Shown piece after piece: positions 1 to 8,498 of a stretch of 55,992 nucleotides of DNA. Under the pieces are notes generated by a model, which saw only the letters and a program-made list of their open reading frames with translations, made no database searches and was not told where the DNA came from. The first letter of the stretch is position 1; every line of letters begins with the position of its first letter. The stretch is from Calothrix sp. HK-06. GTDB taxonomy: Bacteria; Cyanobacteriota; Cyanobacteriia; Cyanobacteriales; Nostocaceae. The translations under genes were made by a program, and so were the position numbers. The stretch lies in the NCBI RefSeq assembly GCF_001904745.1, contig NZ_MRCD01000061.1, forward strand, positions 1-55,992, written 5' to 3'.

Positions 1-24
1 CATATATTTACTGGGTATGAAATC

Positions 25-519
25 ATGCCACGCATCTTCGACAACATCGACTTACAACTGCTTCCCACTCTACGAGACACCCTCAAACTCTTGTACCGTG
101 CAGATTTTTATGTTGGCTACTTCAATCTCAAAGGATGGCGTAAACTAGACGATTTAATCGAGCAATACATCGGTGGGGAAACTTCTCGTTGTCGTTTATT
201 AGTAGGAATGCAAAATTTACCCAGTGATGAGGTACATACAGCATTTACTCTTGGTACAAGTGAAGGGCGCCTTGATAATAGCACCATAATTTGTTCCAAA
301 AAGAAAATTGCGGCTGAGTTTAACCCTCTTTTGTCACCGAAGAACTACTAAAAGCTATAGATGATATTTACCGCTACCCATTAAGACAATCTGCAATTGA
401 TACTTTAAATCGTCAATTAAGAAGCGGTATAAGTAACCAACAATTAGCTGAGTTAGTAGTTGCCCTACGTATAGATGACCGTTTATGCATCGTCAGTGAA
501 GAAATTCAGAAGCGAGAAC
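25..519 (+). pseudogene. Remnant of PLD-domain/SNF2-type helicase (N- and C-terminal scraps)
   Basis: The first 108 codons (25-351) look like the N-terminus of cyanobacterial helicases that begin with a phospholipase-D-like domain: MPRIFDNIDL, then ADFYVGYFNLKGW and CRLLVGMQ. Around position 330 the homology moves to another frame (codons from about 330), where an ATG-less open stretch reads EELLKAIDDIYRYPLRQSA and LRIDDRLCIVSEE. I recognise this as the far C-terminus of the same helicase type. Intact proteins of this type are roughly 1,000 residues long, so the whole helicase core is missing. At about 519 the frame runs straight into a YhcG-type nuclease tail (next entry). The domain names are from memory of family sequences; the frame change and loss of the core are seen directly. 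Confidence 0.6.
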
Positions 520-998
520 CTCTGGAAAGAGAAGTTGAAAAAGAGCTTATTAAACACATCACTAAATTTCTTTTAGAATTAGGTGTTGGGTTTGCTTTTG
601 TTGGGCAGCAGTACCCATTAAAAATTGAAGAGGAGGAATTTTATTTAGACTTACTTTTTTATCATACAAAATTACATTGTTTTGTTGTTATCGAGCTTAA
701 AACAGGAGAATTTAAACCTGAATATAGAGGCAAAATTAATTTTTATCTTTCTGCTGTAGATGATTTGCTCAAGTCTGCTCAAGATAACCCATCTATTGGT
801 TTAATTCTATGTGCTAGTAAAGATAATGTAACTGCTGAGTATGCTTTACGGGATGTGAATAAACCTATTAGTATTGCTGAATGGCAAGCTGAACTTACCA
901 AGTCATTACCAAAAGAGTTACAAGCAAAATTACCTACAATCTAACAGTTGGAAGCAGAGTTAGAAGAGGTTTCTATAGAAACTGAAGATGAAGCTTAA
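520..998 (+). pseudogene. YhcG/DUF1016-type PD-(D/E)XK nuclease C-terminal remnant with nonsense codon
   Basis: An open frame with no upstream ATG continues from the helicase scrap and encodes the typical C-terminal domain of DUF1016 (YhcG) proteins: FLLELGVGFAFVGQQYPL, EFYLDLLFYHTKLHCFVVIE, KTGEFKPEYRGKINFYLSAV and EYALRDVNKPI. The D...ELK-type nuclease core (YLDLLFYH...VVIELK) is present. The frame stops at a TAA at 942-944, exactly where the family has Glu in a PTIEQLEAE-like ending. The codons after it (945-998) continue that ending in frame (QLEAELEEV), so this looks like a single GAA-to-TAA change. The N-terminal half of the protein is absent. It is almost certainly non-functional as it stands. 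Confidence 0.65.
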
Positions 999-1388
999 TG
1001 TAGCCCTATTCACAAGCCTACCTTATATAATAACTAGTACCATACCCAATTTACACGTATCTCGGTCAGCATCATACAAATCTGCTTTATAAGAGGGTCT
1101 TTAAAAAAACTTATCCTGATCAAGAAATATTTTTGATGCTGCTTGAGTCACTGTAAACATTCCTTTAAATAACTATAAGCGATAAATATTCTAGTTAATA
1201 GTCATTATAATACTTCATATCTTAAATCTTGACTCCCAATACTTTCTTGTGGGGTGGGCATCCTTACCTGCCCAGATAAAAAATAGATACCCTAGAAAAT
1301 TCATAAAAAATAGGCGCCCGAAATAAAAAGTAGGCGCCCTGTATGAAGAACAGGCAGGATGCCTGTTCCACAGTATAGTAAGACATGC
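999..1388. repeat. Intergenic spacer with short inverted repeats
   Basis: No gene is visible in these 390 bases. The right part holds short repeats typical of cyanobacterial spacers. Two GGCGCC-centred units (AATAGGCGCCCG and AGTAGGCGCCCT) lie about 20 bases apart near 1311-1341. They are followed by an inverted repeat, GGAACAGGCATCC on one arm and AACAGGCAGGATGCCTG on the other, near 1350-1372. A related unit (GGGTGGGCATCC...CTGCCCAG) lies near 1254-1280. The same GGATGCCTG-type unit recurs near 4502. The hairpins sit just downstream of the catalase gene on the minus strand and could end its transcript. Confidence 0.5.
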
Positions 1389-2345
1389 TTATTGTCTGTT
1401 TCGTTTGTCAATCTCTTTTACTACTCCTTCAGATGGCATTGACGAGGCACCAGGTGATGACATGGAAGTAGTATTCATTGAGGGGTCTATTGGTGTACCG
1501 TGCAGACGTGGGTCAACTTGTGGAGGTTGAGGTTCTGGGCCTAGTGGTTGTGGGTTGGCGACATATTCAAATTCACCTTTACCATCCATTGAAGGACCTT
1601 TTGCCCAACGACCTTCTGCACTATCTGTTCCTTCGGAGTGATTCCAGAATTGGTAGGCATATTCACGTTTTTCCAATTGTAATGGGAATGAACTTGGAAC
1701 TGGTGCGTCTTCTAGTCCGTCTGACTTCAAGTCTTCAAGTGCTGCTAACCATTGGTTCTGGTGCATTGTATCGCGCGCAATCATAAATGAAAGCGTGTCT
1801 TTTACACCTGGGTCGTCTGACATTTCATACATTCTTACCGCTTGTAAGCGTCCTTGTGATTCTGCATGAAGGTTCGAGCGGAAGTCAGCCATTAAGTTAC
1901 CACTTGCAATGATGAACCGACCGTTCCAAGGATAACCAACGCTATCTGCTGCTGTGGCACCTAACCCTGAAACAATTAAATGTTGTGGGTTCATTGCCAT
2001 TGCTTCTGCCATGATGACATCACGTGGATTTGTGCCACCCATTACTGCACCTACAACTGGGTCACTCGCTCCATCTTCTTGCACTTTGATAGGCGCCTTA
2101 TCTAGAAGGTGAGCAATCATTGTTGCAAGCATTTCGATATGACCAATTTCTTCAGTACCGATATCTAGCAACATATCGCGATATTTTGCTGGTCCCCGAC
2201 AGTTAAACCCTTGGAATAAATACTGCATCATTACAGTCATTTCTCCAAAAGTTCCACCAATAAGTTCCTGAACCTTCTTTGCATAAACTGCATCTGGCTT
2301 TGTGGGCGGCTTAAAATATTGAAGTTTCTTGGTGTGGTAAAACAT
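1389..2345 (-). CDS. Manganese catalase (ferritin-like)
   Basis: This gene encodes a 318-residue manganese catalase, a di-manganese ferritin-like enzyme that dismutates hydrogen peroxide without haem. Metal-ligand motifs are clear: E35 in GEMTVMMQYLFQ, E66 and H69 in TEEIGHIEM, E162 in SNLHAESQGRL and H195 in RDTMHQNQW. The first three numbers equal those of the Lactobacillus plantarum enzyme (E35, E66, H69, from memory). The last 50 or so residues are Pro/Ser/Met-rich and probably disordered, as in other cyanobacterial members. A purine-rich GGAAGG lies about 9 bases before the ATG. The gene is monocistronic and faces a spacer on both sides. No regulator is next to it. The role, peroxide defence in the cytoplasm, is inferred from the family. 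Confidence 0.93.
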   Translation of the reverse strand: MFYHTKKLQYFKPPTKPDAVYAKKVQELIGGTFGEMTVMMQYLFQGFNCRGPAKYRDMLLDIGTEEIGHIEMLATMIAHLLDKAPIKVQEDGASDPVVGAVMGGTNPRDVIMAEAMAMNPQHLIVSGLGATAADSVGYPWNGRFIIASGNLMADFRSNLHAESQGRLQAVRMYEMSDDPGVKDTLSFMIARDTMHQNQWLAALEDLKSDGLEDAPVPSSFPLQLEKREYAYQFWNHSEGTDSAEGRWAKGPSMDGKGEFEYVANPQPLGPEPQPPQVDPRLHGTPIDPSMNTTSMSSPGASSMPSEGVVKEIDKRNRQ

Positions 2346-2895
2346 TTACGTTGCCTTCCGAATTAAGTTACTACTATACTTGGGCGACATTGGCAGTTAG
2401 TCTTGACTGCTTTCCTGTGGCGCCTTACTCTTCTAGTACACTTCTGATTAGCTTCTACTGCTTCATTCTTCAGTGGGATATGAGAAATACTTTTATTTAA
2501 GCCTTTATACGGAAGTTGGTTTAATTCTTTAACCTACAATGCTAACCCCCCTAGGACTGTCACCCTCTTTCCATTTTGGTCTAATCAGTGCTATCACTCA
2601 CTAGTAAATTAATATACCTAATTTACATTTATACTTGCCGCGCGCTTGCTGTTTTTGTCATGAAATATTATTCGCTACTGTGGTCAGTGACGTTCTGTTT
2701 TTTGTTAGCAGTAACGTTTTACCCCTTATTCCCGTCTTTGCTGTTACGGTCGATGCATCAAAACCGAGTTAGCCACTGGCAACCTATTTCTATTTTGGTA
2801 AACTTGGCGCCGCTATTTGTTATCAAAATGAATTTTTGAATTGGCGCCTAAAATCCCTCCTAACCCCCGCGTGGAAGGGGGGAAAGAGGAGGTTT
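2346..2895. other. Spacer between catalase and DigH-like genes, with CCCCCC/GGGGGG repeat
   Basis: About 550 bases without a convincing gene. An 83-codon frame (2588-2839, plus strand) has no recognisable family, no good ribosome-binding site and a haphazard composition, so I do not call it. Near 2850-2920 there is a C-tract/G-tract repeat (AATCCCTCCTAACCCC...AAGGGGG) of a type common in Nostocales spacers. It recurs near 35921 and 55959. Its right end forms the last codons of the minus-strand gene that follows. Confidence 0.5.
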
Positions 2896-4476
2896 TTACC
2901 CCCCCTTATTAAGGGGGATCAAATTATTTATTTTGATGATTGTACTTGGGCTTTGTATTCCATAACGAGTGACACCCGATATAGCAACTGTGTTAACTTG
3001 AGCATCAGTCAATGGAAATGAGTTTTGATTCGCTGGTAAGATATTTGTCTTCCATTCATTTGCTGTTTTTGTTTGTAAAACCCATAGCGATACTGGTTGT
3101 TGACCTGTTGGTTTCCAAGTTAGTTGATTAATATTGGAAATTGTATTTTTTTGAATCTCTAATATTGGTTTAGATGGTGGTGTATTATTTAGCCAGGGTG
3201 ATGCTGGTACTAATGCTGGACTTAGATAGCTTTTCTGCAATAATAAATCTGAAATTCCTCCACGATTTTCCATCAAAGGTTTCATGCTAAAGTGTATGTT
3301 ACCACTGGCGCCAAGTATACCGTGCGTGCTTTTGATTTGATAAACTATTTCGTTAGCATTCCAGTTTTGACGGTCTTGGTTTCCAACTCTACTAGTGTAA
3401 ACTGATGCCCAAAGATGACGATTTTTAACGTTTTGGCTTTTCCACCAGTTTAATAATACAGGATAACTTTGTGCTGTTTGTTCAATTTTCCAATATAGTT
3501 GTGGCGAAAAGTAATCTAACCAACCTTCCGTCAACCATTTGCGAGAGTCAGCATATATTTCTTCATAAGGGTTAAAACCCCCAGTATTAGATATCTGTTT
3601 AGGATATCCAGGTTTCCAAACGCCAAAGGGACTAATGCCAACTTTCACCCAAGGTTTAGCACTTTTTACACCTTGATATAGATTTCTGACAAATGTATTA
3701 ATGTTCTCTCGGCGCCAGTCGTTATGATTTAGTTTACCTCCAGAACGTAAATACTTTGAATAGCTGGTTTGGTCAGGGAAGTCAATATTTTGCTTCTTCT
3801 CGTTTCGTTCTGGATAAGGGTAAAAATAATCGTCTATAGTTATGCCATCAATATCATAGCGTTTGACTACATCCATTATGACTTTTAACGAGTAGTCTTG
3901 AACTTCTTTTTCTCCTGGGTCTAACCACATGTATTTACCATATTGTCTAACTAAATCAGGACGTGTTTTACTTATATGAGTTGGCGCCACTTCTGATTTA
4001 GATTGAATATGACTTGCACGGTAAGGGTTAAACCAAACATGTAATTCTAAACCGCGTTTGCGCGCTTCTGTTATCGCAAATTCCAAAGGGTCATAATATG
4101 GTTGTGGTGGTTGTCCCATTTTACCCGTGAGAAACTCTGACCAAGGTTCATATGGTGATGCGTATAATGCGTCTGCCATAGGACGGATTTGAAATACTAT
4201 AGCATTAAGCTTTAGTTGTACAGCTTTGTCTAAAATAGCTATCAGTTCAGCTTTTTGTTGGTCTGTAGTTAATCCAGGTTTTGAGGGAAAGTCTATATTG
4301 GCAACGCTGGCAACCCATACACCTCTAAATTCTCTGGTTGGAGGTGGGGGTGTATCTATTACTTGCGTGGGTTTAACTTGTTTTTCTTGGGATTGGACTG
4401 GAGAAGCAACTGTTAGAAGGAGCAGTCCGCTTAAAATAGTAGCTTTGATGTTCACAATTTTAAATATAAAATACAT
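2896..4476 (-). CDS. DigH-like/DUF187 family-10 glycosidase-like exported protein
   Basis: The product belongs to the GHL10/DUF187 family, a TIM-barrel group that includes E. coli DigH, which cuts denuded peptidoglycan glycan strands. Motifs seen are EFRGVWVASVANIDFPS at the barrel start, LNAIVFQIRPMADALY, GLELHVWFNPYRAS, YDIDGITIDDYFYPYP and WVKVGISPFGVW. A C-terminal fibronectin-like stretch follows. I prefer the ATG at 4474-4476, which gives MYFIFKIVNIKATILSGLLLL, a plain signal peptide. The longer frame opens at 4524, but its extra 16 codons lie inside a GGATGCCTG repeat and a 16-bp tandem duplication. The last residues (LIPLNKGG) are likewise encoded by a spacer repeat. Periplasmic wall remodelling is an inference from the family. 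Confidence 0.82.
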   Translation of the reverse strand: MYFIFKIVNIKATILSGLLLLTVASPVQSQEKQVKPTQVIDTPPPPTREFRGVWVASVANIDFPSKPGLTTDQQKAELIAILDKAVQLKLNAIVFQIRPMADALYASPYEPWSEFLTGKMGQPPQPYYDPLEFAITEARKRGLELHVWFNPYRASHIQSKSEVAPTHISKTRPDLVRQYGKYMWLDPGEKEVQDYSLKVIMDVVKRYDIDGITIDDYFYPYPERNEKKQNIDFPDQTSYSKYLRSGGKLNHNDWRRENINTFVRNLYQGVKSAKPWVKVGISPFGVWKPGYPKQISNTGGFNPYEEIYADSRKWLTEGWLDYFSPQLYWKIEQTAQSYPVLLNWWKSQNVKNRHLWASVYTSRVGNQDRQNWNANEIVYQIKSTHGILGASGNIHFSMKPLMENRGGISDLLLQKSYLSPALVPASPWLNNTPPSKPILEIQKNTISNINQLTWKPTGQQPVSLWVLQTKTANEWKTNILPANQNSFPLTDAQVNTVAISGVTRYGIQSPSTIIKINNLIPLNKGG

Positions 4477-4564
4477 CCACAATAAAATACATCCACAGGC
4501 GAGGATGCCTGTGCCACAAATCACACCTTATGATTTTGACAAATTTATTACTAGATAAACATAA

Positions 4565-5716
4565 ATGGCACAATTAATATCTAATACTAAACGTCTTGTT
4601 TCCCTAGATGTTTTCCGAGGGATTGCTATAGCTTCGATGATATTGGTGAATAATCCGGGTAGTTGGGAATATATTTACCCTCCTCTTGAACATGCACCTT
4701 GGCATGGTTGTACCCCTACAGATTTAATTTTTCCCTTTTTTCTGTTTATTGTGGGTGTGGCGATGGCTTTCTCTTTTGCCAAGTATACTGATGATAATCG
4801 CCCAGATATTAAGATTTATTGGCGTATTCTTAGGAGAGGTGCTTTATTGTTTGGTTTTGGTTTATTATTGGCGATTTTCTCTCCTTTTCTAGATTTAATC
4901 TTAAAAGGGGCGCCTACAGATTTTGGTAAGCTGCGAATTATGGGAGTTTTACAGCGCATCAGTTTAGCTTACATATTGGTTAGTTTCGCTGTTTTAAATT
5001 TGAAACGGCGCCTACTATGGGTATTAGCTCTTACTTTATTAATAGGGTACTGGGCAGCAATGCTTCTTATTCCTGTTCCTGGTTATGGTGCTGGCAACCT
5101 GTCACCAGAAGGAAACTTAGCAGGTTATATAGACAGATTAATTTTAGGGACACATATATATAAAGGAGGCCCCTTTGACCCAGAAGGGTTATTTAGTACA
5201 TTACCTGCTGTAGTCACAGTCTTGTTTGGATATTTTACAGGTGCATGGCTGCGTATTCAAGGGATAAAAAGCCGCACTAGTGTTAATCTTGCTATTTTTG
5301 GTTTAATTTGCGTCATTATTGGACACTTCTGGGGATTAATCTTCCCAATTAACAAACAGCTATGGACTAGTTCTTACGTAGTGTATACCGCTGGATGGGC
5401 GTTACTATTACTAGCTCTATGTTATGAACTAATCGAAGTTCGGAGATTAAAGCGTTTGGGTTTCCCTTTAGAAGTAATGGGGTTAAACGCAATTTTTCTA
5501 TTCGTCGGTTCGGGTTTGTTGGCTAGGATACTTAATAAAACCCAAATTGGAGTTGGAGAAAAGGCGCCATCAACATACGCTTGGATTTACGAAAAGTTAT
5601 TTGCTTCTTGGGCAGGAGCAATGAACGGTTCATTATTTTTCGCCATAACAACAGTTTTATTTTGGTGGGTAATTCTTTACGCTATGTATAGGCGCCGTTG
5701 GTTCCTGAAAATTTAA
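4565..5716 (+). CDS. HGSNAT/NagX-like membrane acyltransferase (DUF5009)
   Basis: A 383-residue multispanning membrane protein that begins RLVSLDVFRGIAIASMILVNN. It carries the family signature HAPWHGCTPTDLIFPFFLFIVGVAM, containing the conserved His and Asp of heparan-alpha-glucosaminide N-acetyltransferase-like proteins (COG4299; bacterial NagX/YeiB relatives). About 10 hydrophobic segments are visible. Members are thought to move acetyl groups across the membrane onto amino sugars; the substrate here is unknown. It diverges from the DigH-like gene with only about 90 bases between them, so both may act on envelope glycans. The stop lies at the edge of an AGAAACC repeat cluster. Confidence 0.82.
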   Translation: MAQLISNTKRLVSLDVFRGIAIASMILVNNPGSWEYIYPPLEHAPWHGCTPTDLIFPFFLFIVGVAMAFSFAKYTDDNRPDIKIYWRILRRGALLFGFGLLLAIFSPFLDLILKGAPTDFGKLRIMGVLQRISLAYILVSFAVLNLKRRLLWVLALTLLIGYWAAMLLIPVPGYGAGNLSPEGNLAGYIDRLILGTHIYKGGPFDPEGLFSTLPAVVTVLFGYFTGAWLRIQGIKSRTSVNLAIFGLICVIIGHFWGLIFPINKQLWTSSYVVYTAGWALLLLALCYELIEVRRLKRLGFPLEVMGLNAIFLFVGSGLLARILNKTQIGVGEKAPSTYAWIYEKLFASWAGAMNGSLFFAITTVLFWWVILYAMYRRRWFLKI

Positions 5717-5815
5717 GAAACCAGGTTTCTTCTGCACTAAGCATAATAGTCTAAATATTTATTAAAAGAAACCTGGTTTCTCAGCGTTATTACCAATCTA
5801 AGAAATCAGGTTTCT
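5715..5815. repeat. Three AGAAACC(A/T)GGTTTCT palindromes
   Basis: Three copies of a 15-17-bp inverted repeat stand between convergent genes: AAGAAACCAGGTTTCTT at 5715-5731, AGAAACCTGGTTTCT at 5767-5781 and AGAAATCAGGTTTCT at 5801-5815. The first overlaps the stop of the acyltransferase gene and the third the stop of the DUF1648 gene. The same family occurs at 11063-11077, 38698-38715 and 38749-38765. It probably works as a bidirectional terminator or is a small mobile palindrome. Confidence 0.75.
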
Positions 5816-6315
5816 CATCGCGCTTGTAAAGACTGGCGCAACCAATAAGTAACCGTCCCAAGCACAACCAGGAAAAACACAGGTACAAACCAAATTCCCC
5901 AGCTAAAACTTTGTGAAGTTGCCAGACTGTACATTAAACATTGCATAAAAGCAAATATCCATATCAACTCAACTTTCAACCAGTTCAACATCGATAGCGC
6001 AATAACGTACTGGCGCCGTGCATTGTTTTCATTAATGCGGACAAGATAGTTAAACTTGTGTGGTGTACGATTTAGATACGTCAAAAACCCGTAAAAAAAC
6101 AAAGCTAAACCAGGTAACATCCATAACATCCGTTTACTACCCCAGGCATTCGGGCGCCCATCGAATCCAAAATGCACAGGTATAGTATCAGGTAATACAA
6201 ACCACCCGTAAGTAGCAACTACAAATAATACTACGAGTCCTGCAATGGCTATGTCCGAAACCCGCCTATCCAGGGTTGATTCAGAAATAAATATAACCGG
6301 ACGCTGGTAACTCAT
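5815..6315 (-). CDS. DUF1648 membrane protein
   Basis: A 166-residue membrane protein with four likely transmembrane segments. The DUF1648 signature is clear: LPDTIPVHFGFDGRPNAWGSK after the first segment. The family is found alone or next to SdpI-type immunity domains, and its biochemical role is unknown. A strong GGAGGA ribosome-binding site lies about 8 bases before the ATG. The last codons fall in an AGAAACC-type repeat shared with the convergent upstream gene. Confidence 0.8.
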   Translation of the reverse strand: MSYQRPVIFISESTLDRRVSDIAIAGLVVLFVVATYGWFVLPDTIPVHFGFDGRPNAWGSKRMLWMLPGLALFFYGFLTYLNRTPHKFNYLVRINENNARRQYVIALSMLNWLKVELIWIFAFMQCLMYSLATSQSFSWGIWFVPVFFLVVLGTVTYWLRQSLQAR

Positions 6316-6433
6316 AATACTTCCTCCAAAAGCGCGGTTGAATTACTTTTAACTTACCGCTCTTGCTGTAACACGCTATAAAATCTTTACTCACTTTTAC
6401 AATACCAATCTTGTATTATTTTGTAGTATATAC

Positions 6434-7003
6434 ATGATAGAAAGACTATATAGATATATGGACAACACACGTTTAGTAAAAATCAGTAAATACCTAAGCA
6501 AACACTTACGACACCAACCCGAAAGAATAGGTATCGAGCTTACTCCAGGTGGGTGGGTAGAAGTAAAAAAATTATTAGCAGCTTGTAAAAAACATCAATT
6601 CCCCATTAGCAGACAAGAACTAGAAGAAGTAGTGGCCAACAACGATAAACAGCGCTACTCATTCGATGAAACAGGCACCTTAATTCGTGCCAACCAAGGA
6701 CACAGCGTTGAAATAGATTTACAATTAGAACTGCAAGTTCCTCCAGATGTTTTATATCACGGAACCGGGCATAAATCTGTAGATGTAATTTTAGAACAGG
6801 GACTGTTAAAAATGTCCCGACATCATGTACATTTGTCAGCAGATATTGAAACCGCGACAAAGGTTGGAGCTAGACATGGTAAACCAGTAGTACTTGTAAT
6901 TGATGCAGCAAAAATGCATTCACACGGAATATGCTTTTACTGCTCAGATAACGGCGTATGGCTAGTTGATAGCGTGGCGCCTCAGTATTTGAGTCTAACT
7001 TAG
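6434..7003 (+). CDS. kptA: RNA 2'-phosphotransferase KptA/Tpt1
   Basis: The product is the bacterial homologue of yeast Tpt1, which uses NAD+ to remove a 2'-phosphate from RNA and yields ADP-ribose 1'',2''-cyclic phosphate. Motifs visible are ISKYLSKHLRHQP (catalytic Arg region), GGWVEVKKLL, LYHGTGHKSV (NAD-binding H-x-T) and HHVHLSADIETA. At about 180-190 residues its length is normal for the family. The open frame starts at 6434 (MIERLYRY...), but the second ATG at 6458 (MDNTRLVKISKYL) matches the usual family start better. I see no RNA ligase or tRNA gene nearby, so the RNA substrate is unknown, as for most bacterial KptA proteins. Confidence 0.92.
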   Translation: MIERLYRYMDNTRLVKISKYLSKHLRHQPERIGIELTPGGWVEVKKLLAACKKHQFPISRQELEEVVANNDKQRYSFDETGTLIRANQGHSVEIDLQLELQVPPDVLYHGTGHKSVDVILEQGLLKMSRHHVHLSADIETATKVGARHGKPVVLVIDAAKMHSHGICFYCSDNGVWLVDSVAPQYLSLT

Positions 7004-7302
7004 CTTTAACAGCCAACATCCCTAAGTATGTTTTCACACTATCTATTGTATGTTAGTATCATTTATATCTTAAAACTGTATTAACTACCGTCAGCCAAAT
7101 CAGTCAGGCTACTTAAAATATGGTGTAAATTGTTAAGATTCCAACAATTTTAACTCTGGGAACAAAAAATTATCGTTTACTTCTGGTTTTTTATCCTTAG
7201 TACAAGTTTTTGCATTGGATAATGAGTTAGCGATTCAGAAATTACACTGATAGCTGATGTAGCTGATAGTAAGCGCAAGATAGCACAAATGGAGACAAGG
7301 GT
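7004..7302. other. Spacer, no gene seen
   Basis: About 300 AT-rich bases between kptA and the Nif11 peptide gene. I see no coding frame, strong hairpin or RNA signature. It presumably carries the promoter of the peptide gene. Confidence 0.4.
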
Positions 7303-7536
7303 ATGCACTTAGAACAAGTTAACGCTTTTTATGATTTTGTCGCTTCTCACCAAGATATATACGAACAGTACTATAACGGTTGCTGCATTCGTGGTGTTTT
7401 TGGGGTTTGGAGTTGGGATAAGAAAAAAATAGTTGATTTTGCAGCAACGCTTGGGTTCAATTTTACCGAAAGCGAGCTTGATTACGTTCTGTTTGACAGT
7501 GGTGCGGGTGCAGTACAGCATGTATCAGCTTACTAA
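7303..7536 (+). CDS. Orphan Nif11-type leader/precursor peptide
   Basis: A 77-residue protein that starts MHLEQVNAFYDFVASHQDIY and continues KKKIVDFAATLGFNFTESEL, the recognisable pattern of the Nif11 domain (first helix, then a KIV.FA...G+.FT..EL segment). Nif11 domains serve as leader regions of ribosomally made, modified peptides in cyanobacteria; others are stand-alone with unknown function. The tail (LFDSGAGAVQHVSAY) contains a Gly-Ala-Gly run like a leader cleavage site, followed by a very short possible core with no Cys. Two cysteines (CC) lie in the middle. No LanM, radical SAM or C39 transporter gene is in the window. A GGAG-type site precedes the ATG. Confidence 0.72.
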   Translation: MHLEQVNAFYDFVASHQDIYEQYYNGCCIRGVFGVWSWDKKKIVDFAATLGFNFTESELDYVLFDSGAGAVQHVSAY

Positions 7537-7623
7537 ATTTATGAAAATAGTAACGGCGCCAGCATGAATAGAATAATACAAAAGTTTTAATAACGCGCGT
7601 TTTACAACCAAAAAATATATCAT

Positions 7624-7672
7624 GGTAGAGGCGTTAGGTGTAAAGACGTTACATGTAACGTCTCTACATAGT
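7624..7672. repeat. ACGTTACATGTAACGT palindrome
   Basis: A spacer repeat centred on the perfect palindrome ACGTTACATGTAACGT (near 7648-7663), continuing into CTCTACA, with a partial copy of the left arm (GTAGAGGCGTTA) before it. Related copies occur at 23400-23428 and 34032-34059, and a variant with ATTAAATCGCG in the centre at 51843-51871. This is a common cyanobacterial short interspersed hairpin. Confidence 0.75.
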
Positions 7673-7673
7673 C

Positions 7674-8351
7674 ATGGGTGCCAGTACCCAAATAAAAATC
7701 AAAATCGCAATGGGTGACTTTTTTCTTATTAAATATGGTTCAGAAATACTACAGCGTGCAGGAGAGCATTTAGTTTTGGTAGGAATATCAATTACGATAG
7801 CAACGCTAATTGGTATTCCGTTGGGTATTTTGATTACTCGTAAAGCGATATTAAGGCAGCCGATTTTAGGTATAGCTAATATATTACAAACAATTCCCAG
7901 CTTGGCACTGTTCGGTTTATTAATTCCTGTACCAATAATAGGTGGCATTGGCGCCACTCCTGCAATTGTAGCGCTAACACTGTACTCATTTTTACCAATA
8001 ATTAGAAATACTTATACGGGAATAATCGGAGTTGATAGTGCTGTACGTGAAGCTGGACGCGGTATGGGAATGAGCGACTGGGAATTGTTAGTGCAAGTAG
8101 AATTACCGTTAGCAATGAATGTTATTTTAGCTGGGGTAAGAGTAGCGACGGTTATCGCAATTGGAATTGCGACTATTGCAGCAGCAATTGGTGCAGGTGG
8201 GTTAGGGGTATTTATATTTCGAGGTATTGCTGTAGTTAATAACCAGCTAATTTTAGCAGGTGCCGTGCCCGCAGCCGTAATTGCTTTTATAGCTGATTTT
8301 GCAATTGGTTTGTTAGAGAAGCGCTTAAGTATTTATTCCAAAAGCTCTTAG
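7674..8351 (+). CDS. Osmoprotectant (glycine betaine/choline-type) ABC transporter permease
   Basis: A 225-residue inner-membrane permease of the OpuB/OpuC/ProW type. It has about 6 transmembrane segments and the cytoplasmic loop that contacts the ATPase: EAGRGMGMSDWELLVQVELPLAMNVILAGVR. The N-terminal region has the usual LVLVGISITIATLIGIPLGILI. The first ATG (7674) lies in the edge of a spacer palindrome, so the internal ATG at 7710 (MGDFFLIKYGSEIL) is an equally good start. Downstream come a receiver-domain gene and then the substrate-binding protein. No ATP-binding subunit gene is in the window, so the ATPase must come from elsewhere. Confidence 0.88.
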   Translation: MGASTQIKIKIAMGDFFLIKYGSEILQRAGEHLVLVGISITIATLIGIPLGILITRKAILRQPILGIANILQTIPSLALFGLLIPVPIIGGIGATPAIVALTLYSFLPIIRNTYTGIIGVDSAVREAGRGMGMSDWELLVQVELPLAMNVILAGVRVATVIAIGIATIAAAIGAGGLGVFIFRGIAVVNNQLILAGAVPAAVIAFIADFAIGLLEKRLSIYSKSS

Positions 8352-8498
8352 TACGTGAGAACAGTAGGTATTTTTGTATTCATCAGAGAAATACTATCAA
8401 GTTTACATCCCAAGGTGGTAACGTTGAAGTAAGCCTATAAAAGAACGAACGGCGCCATGTTTCTAGTAAAACCCCATTGATACCAGTTAAGATTGCAC

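Noticed and set aside
1478-1786. 102-codon plus-strand frame
   Set aside because: Antisense shadow of the manganese catalase gene, which has full motif support.
2588-2839. 83-codon hydrophobic frame in the catalase/DigH spacer
   Set aside because: No ribosome-binding site, no family resemblance, irregular composition; looks like chance.
4226-4558. 110-codon plus-strand frame
   Set aside because: Antisense to the start of the DigH-like gene and runs through a spacer repeat.
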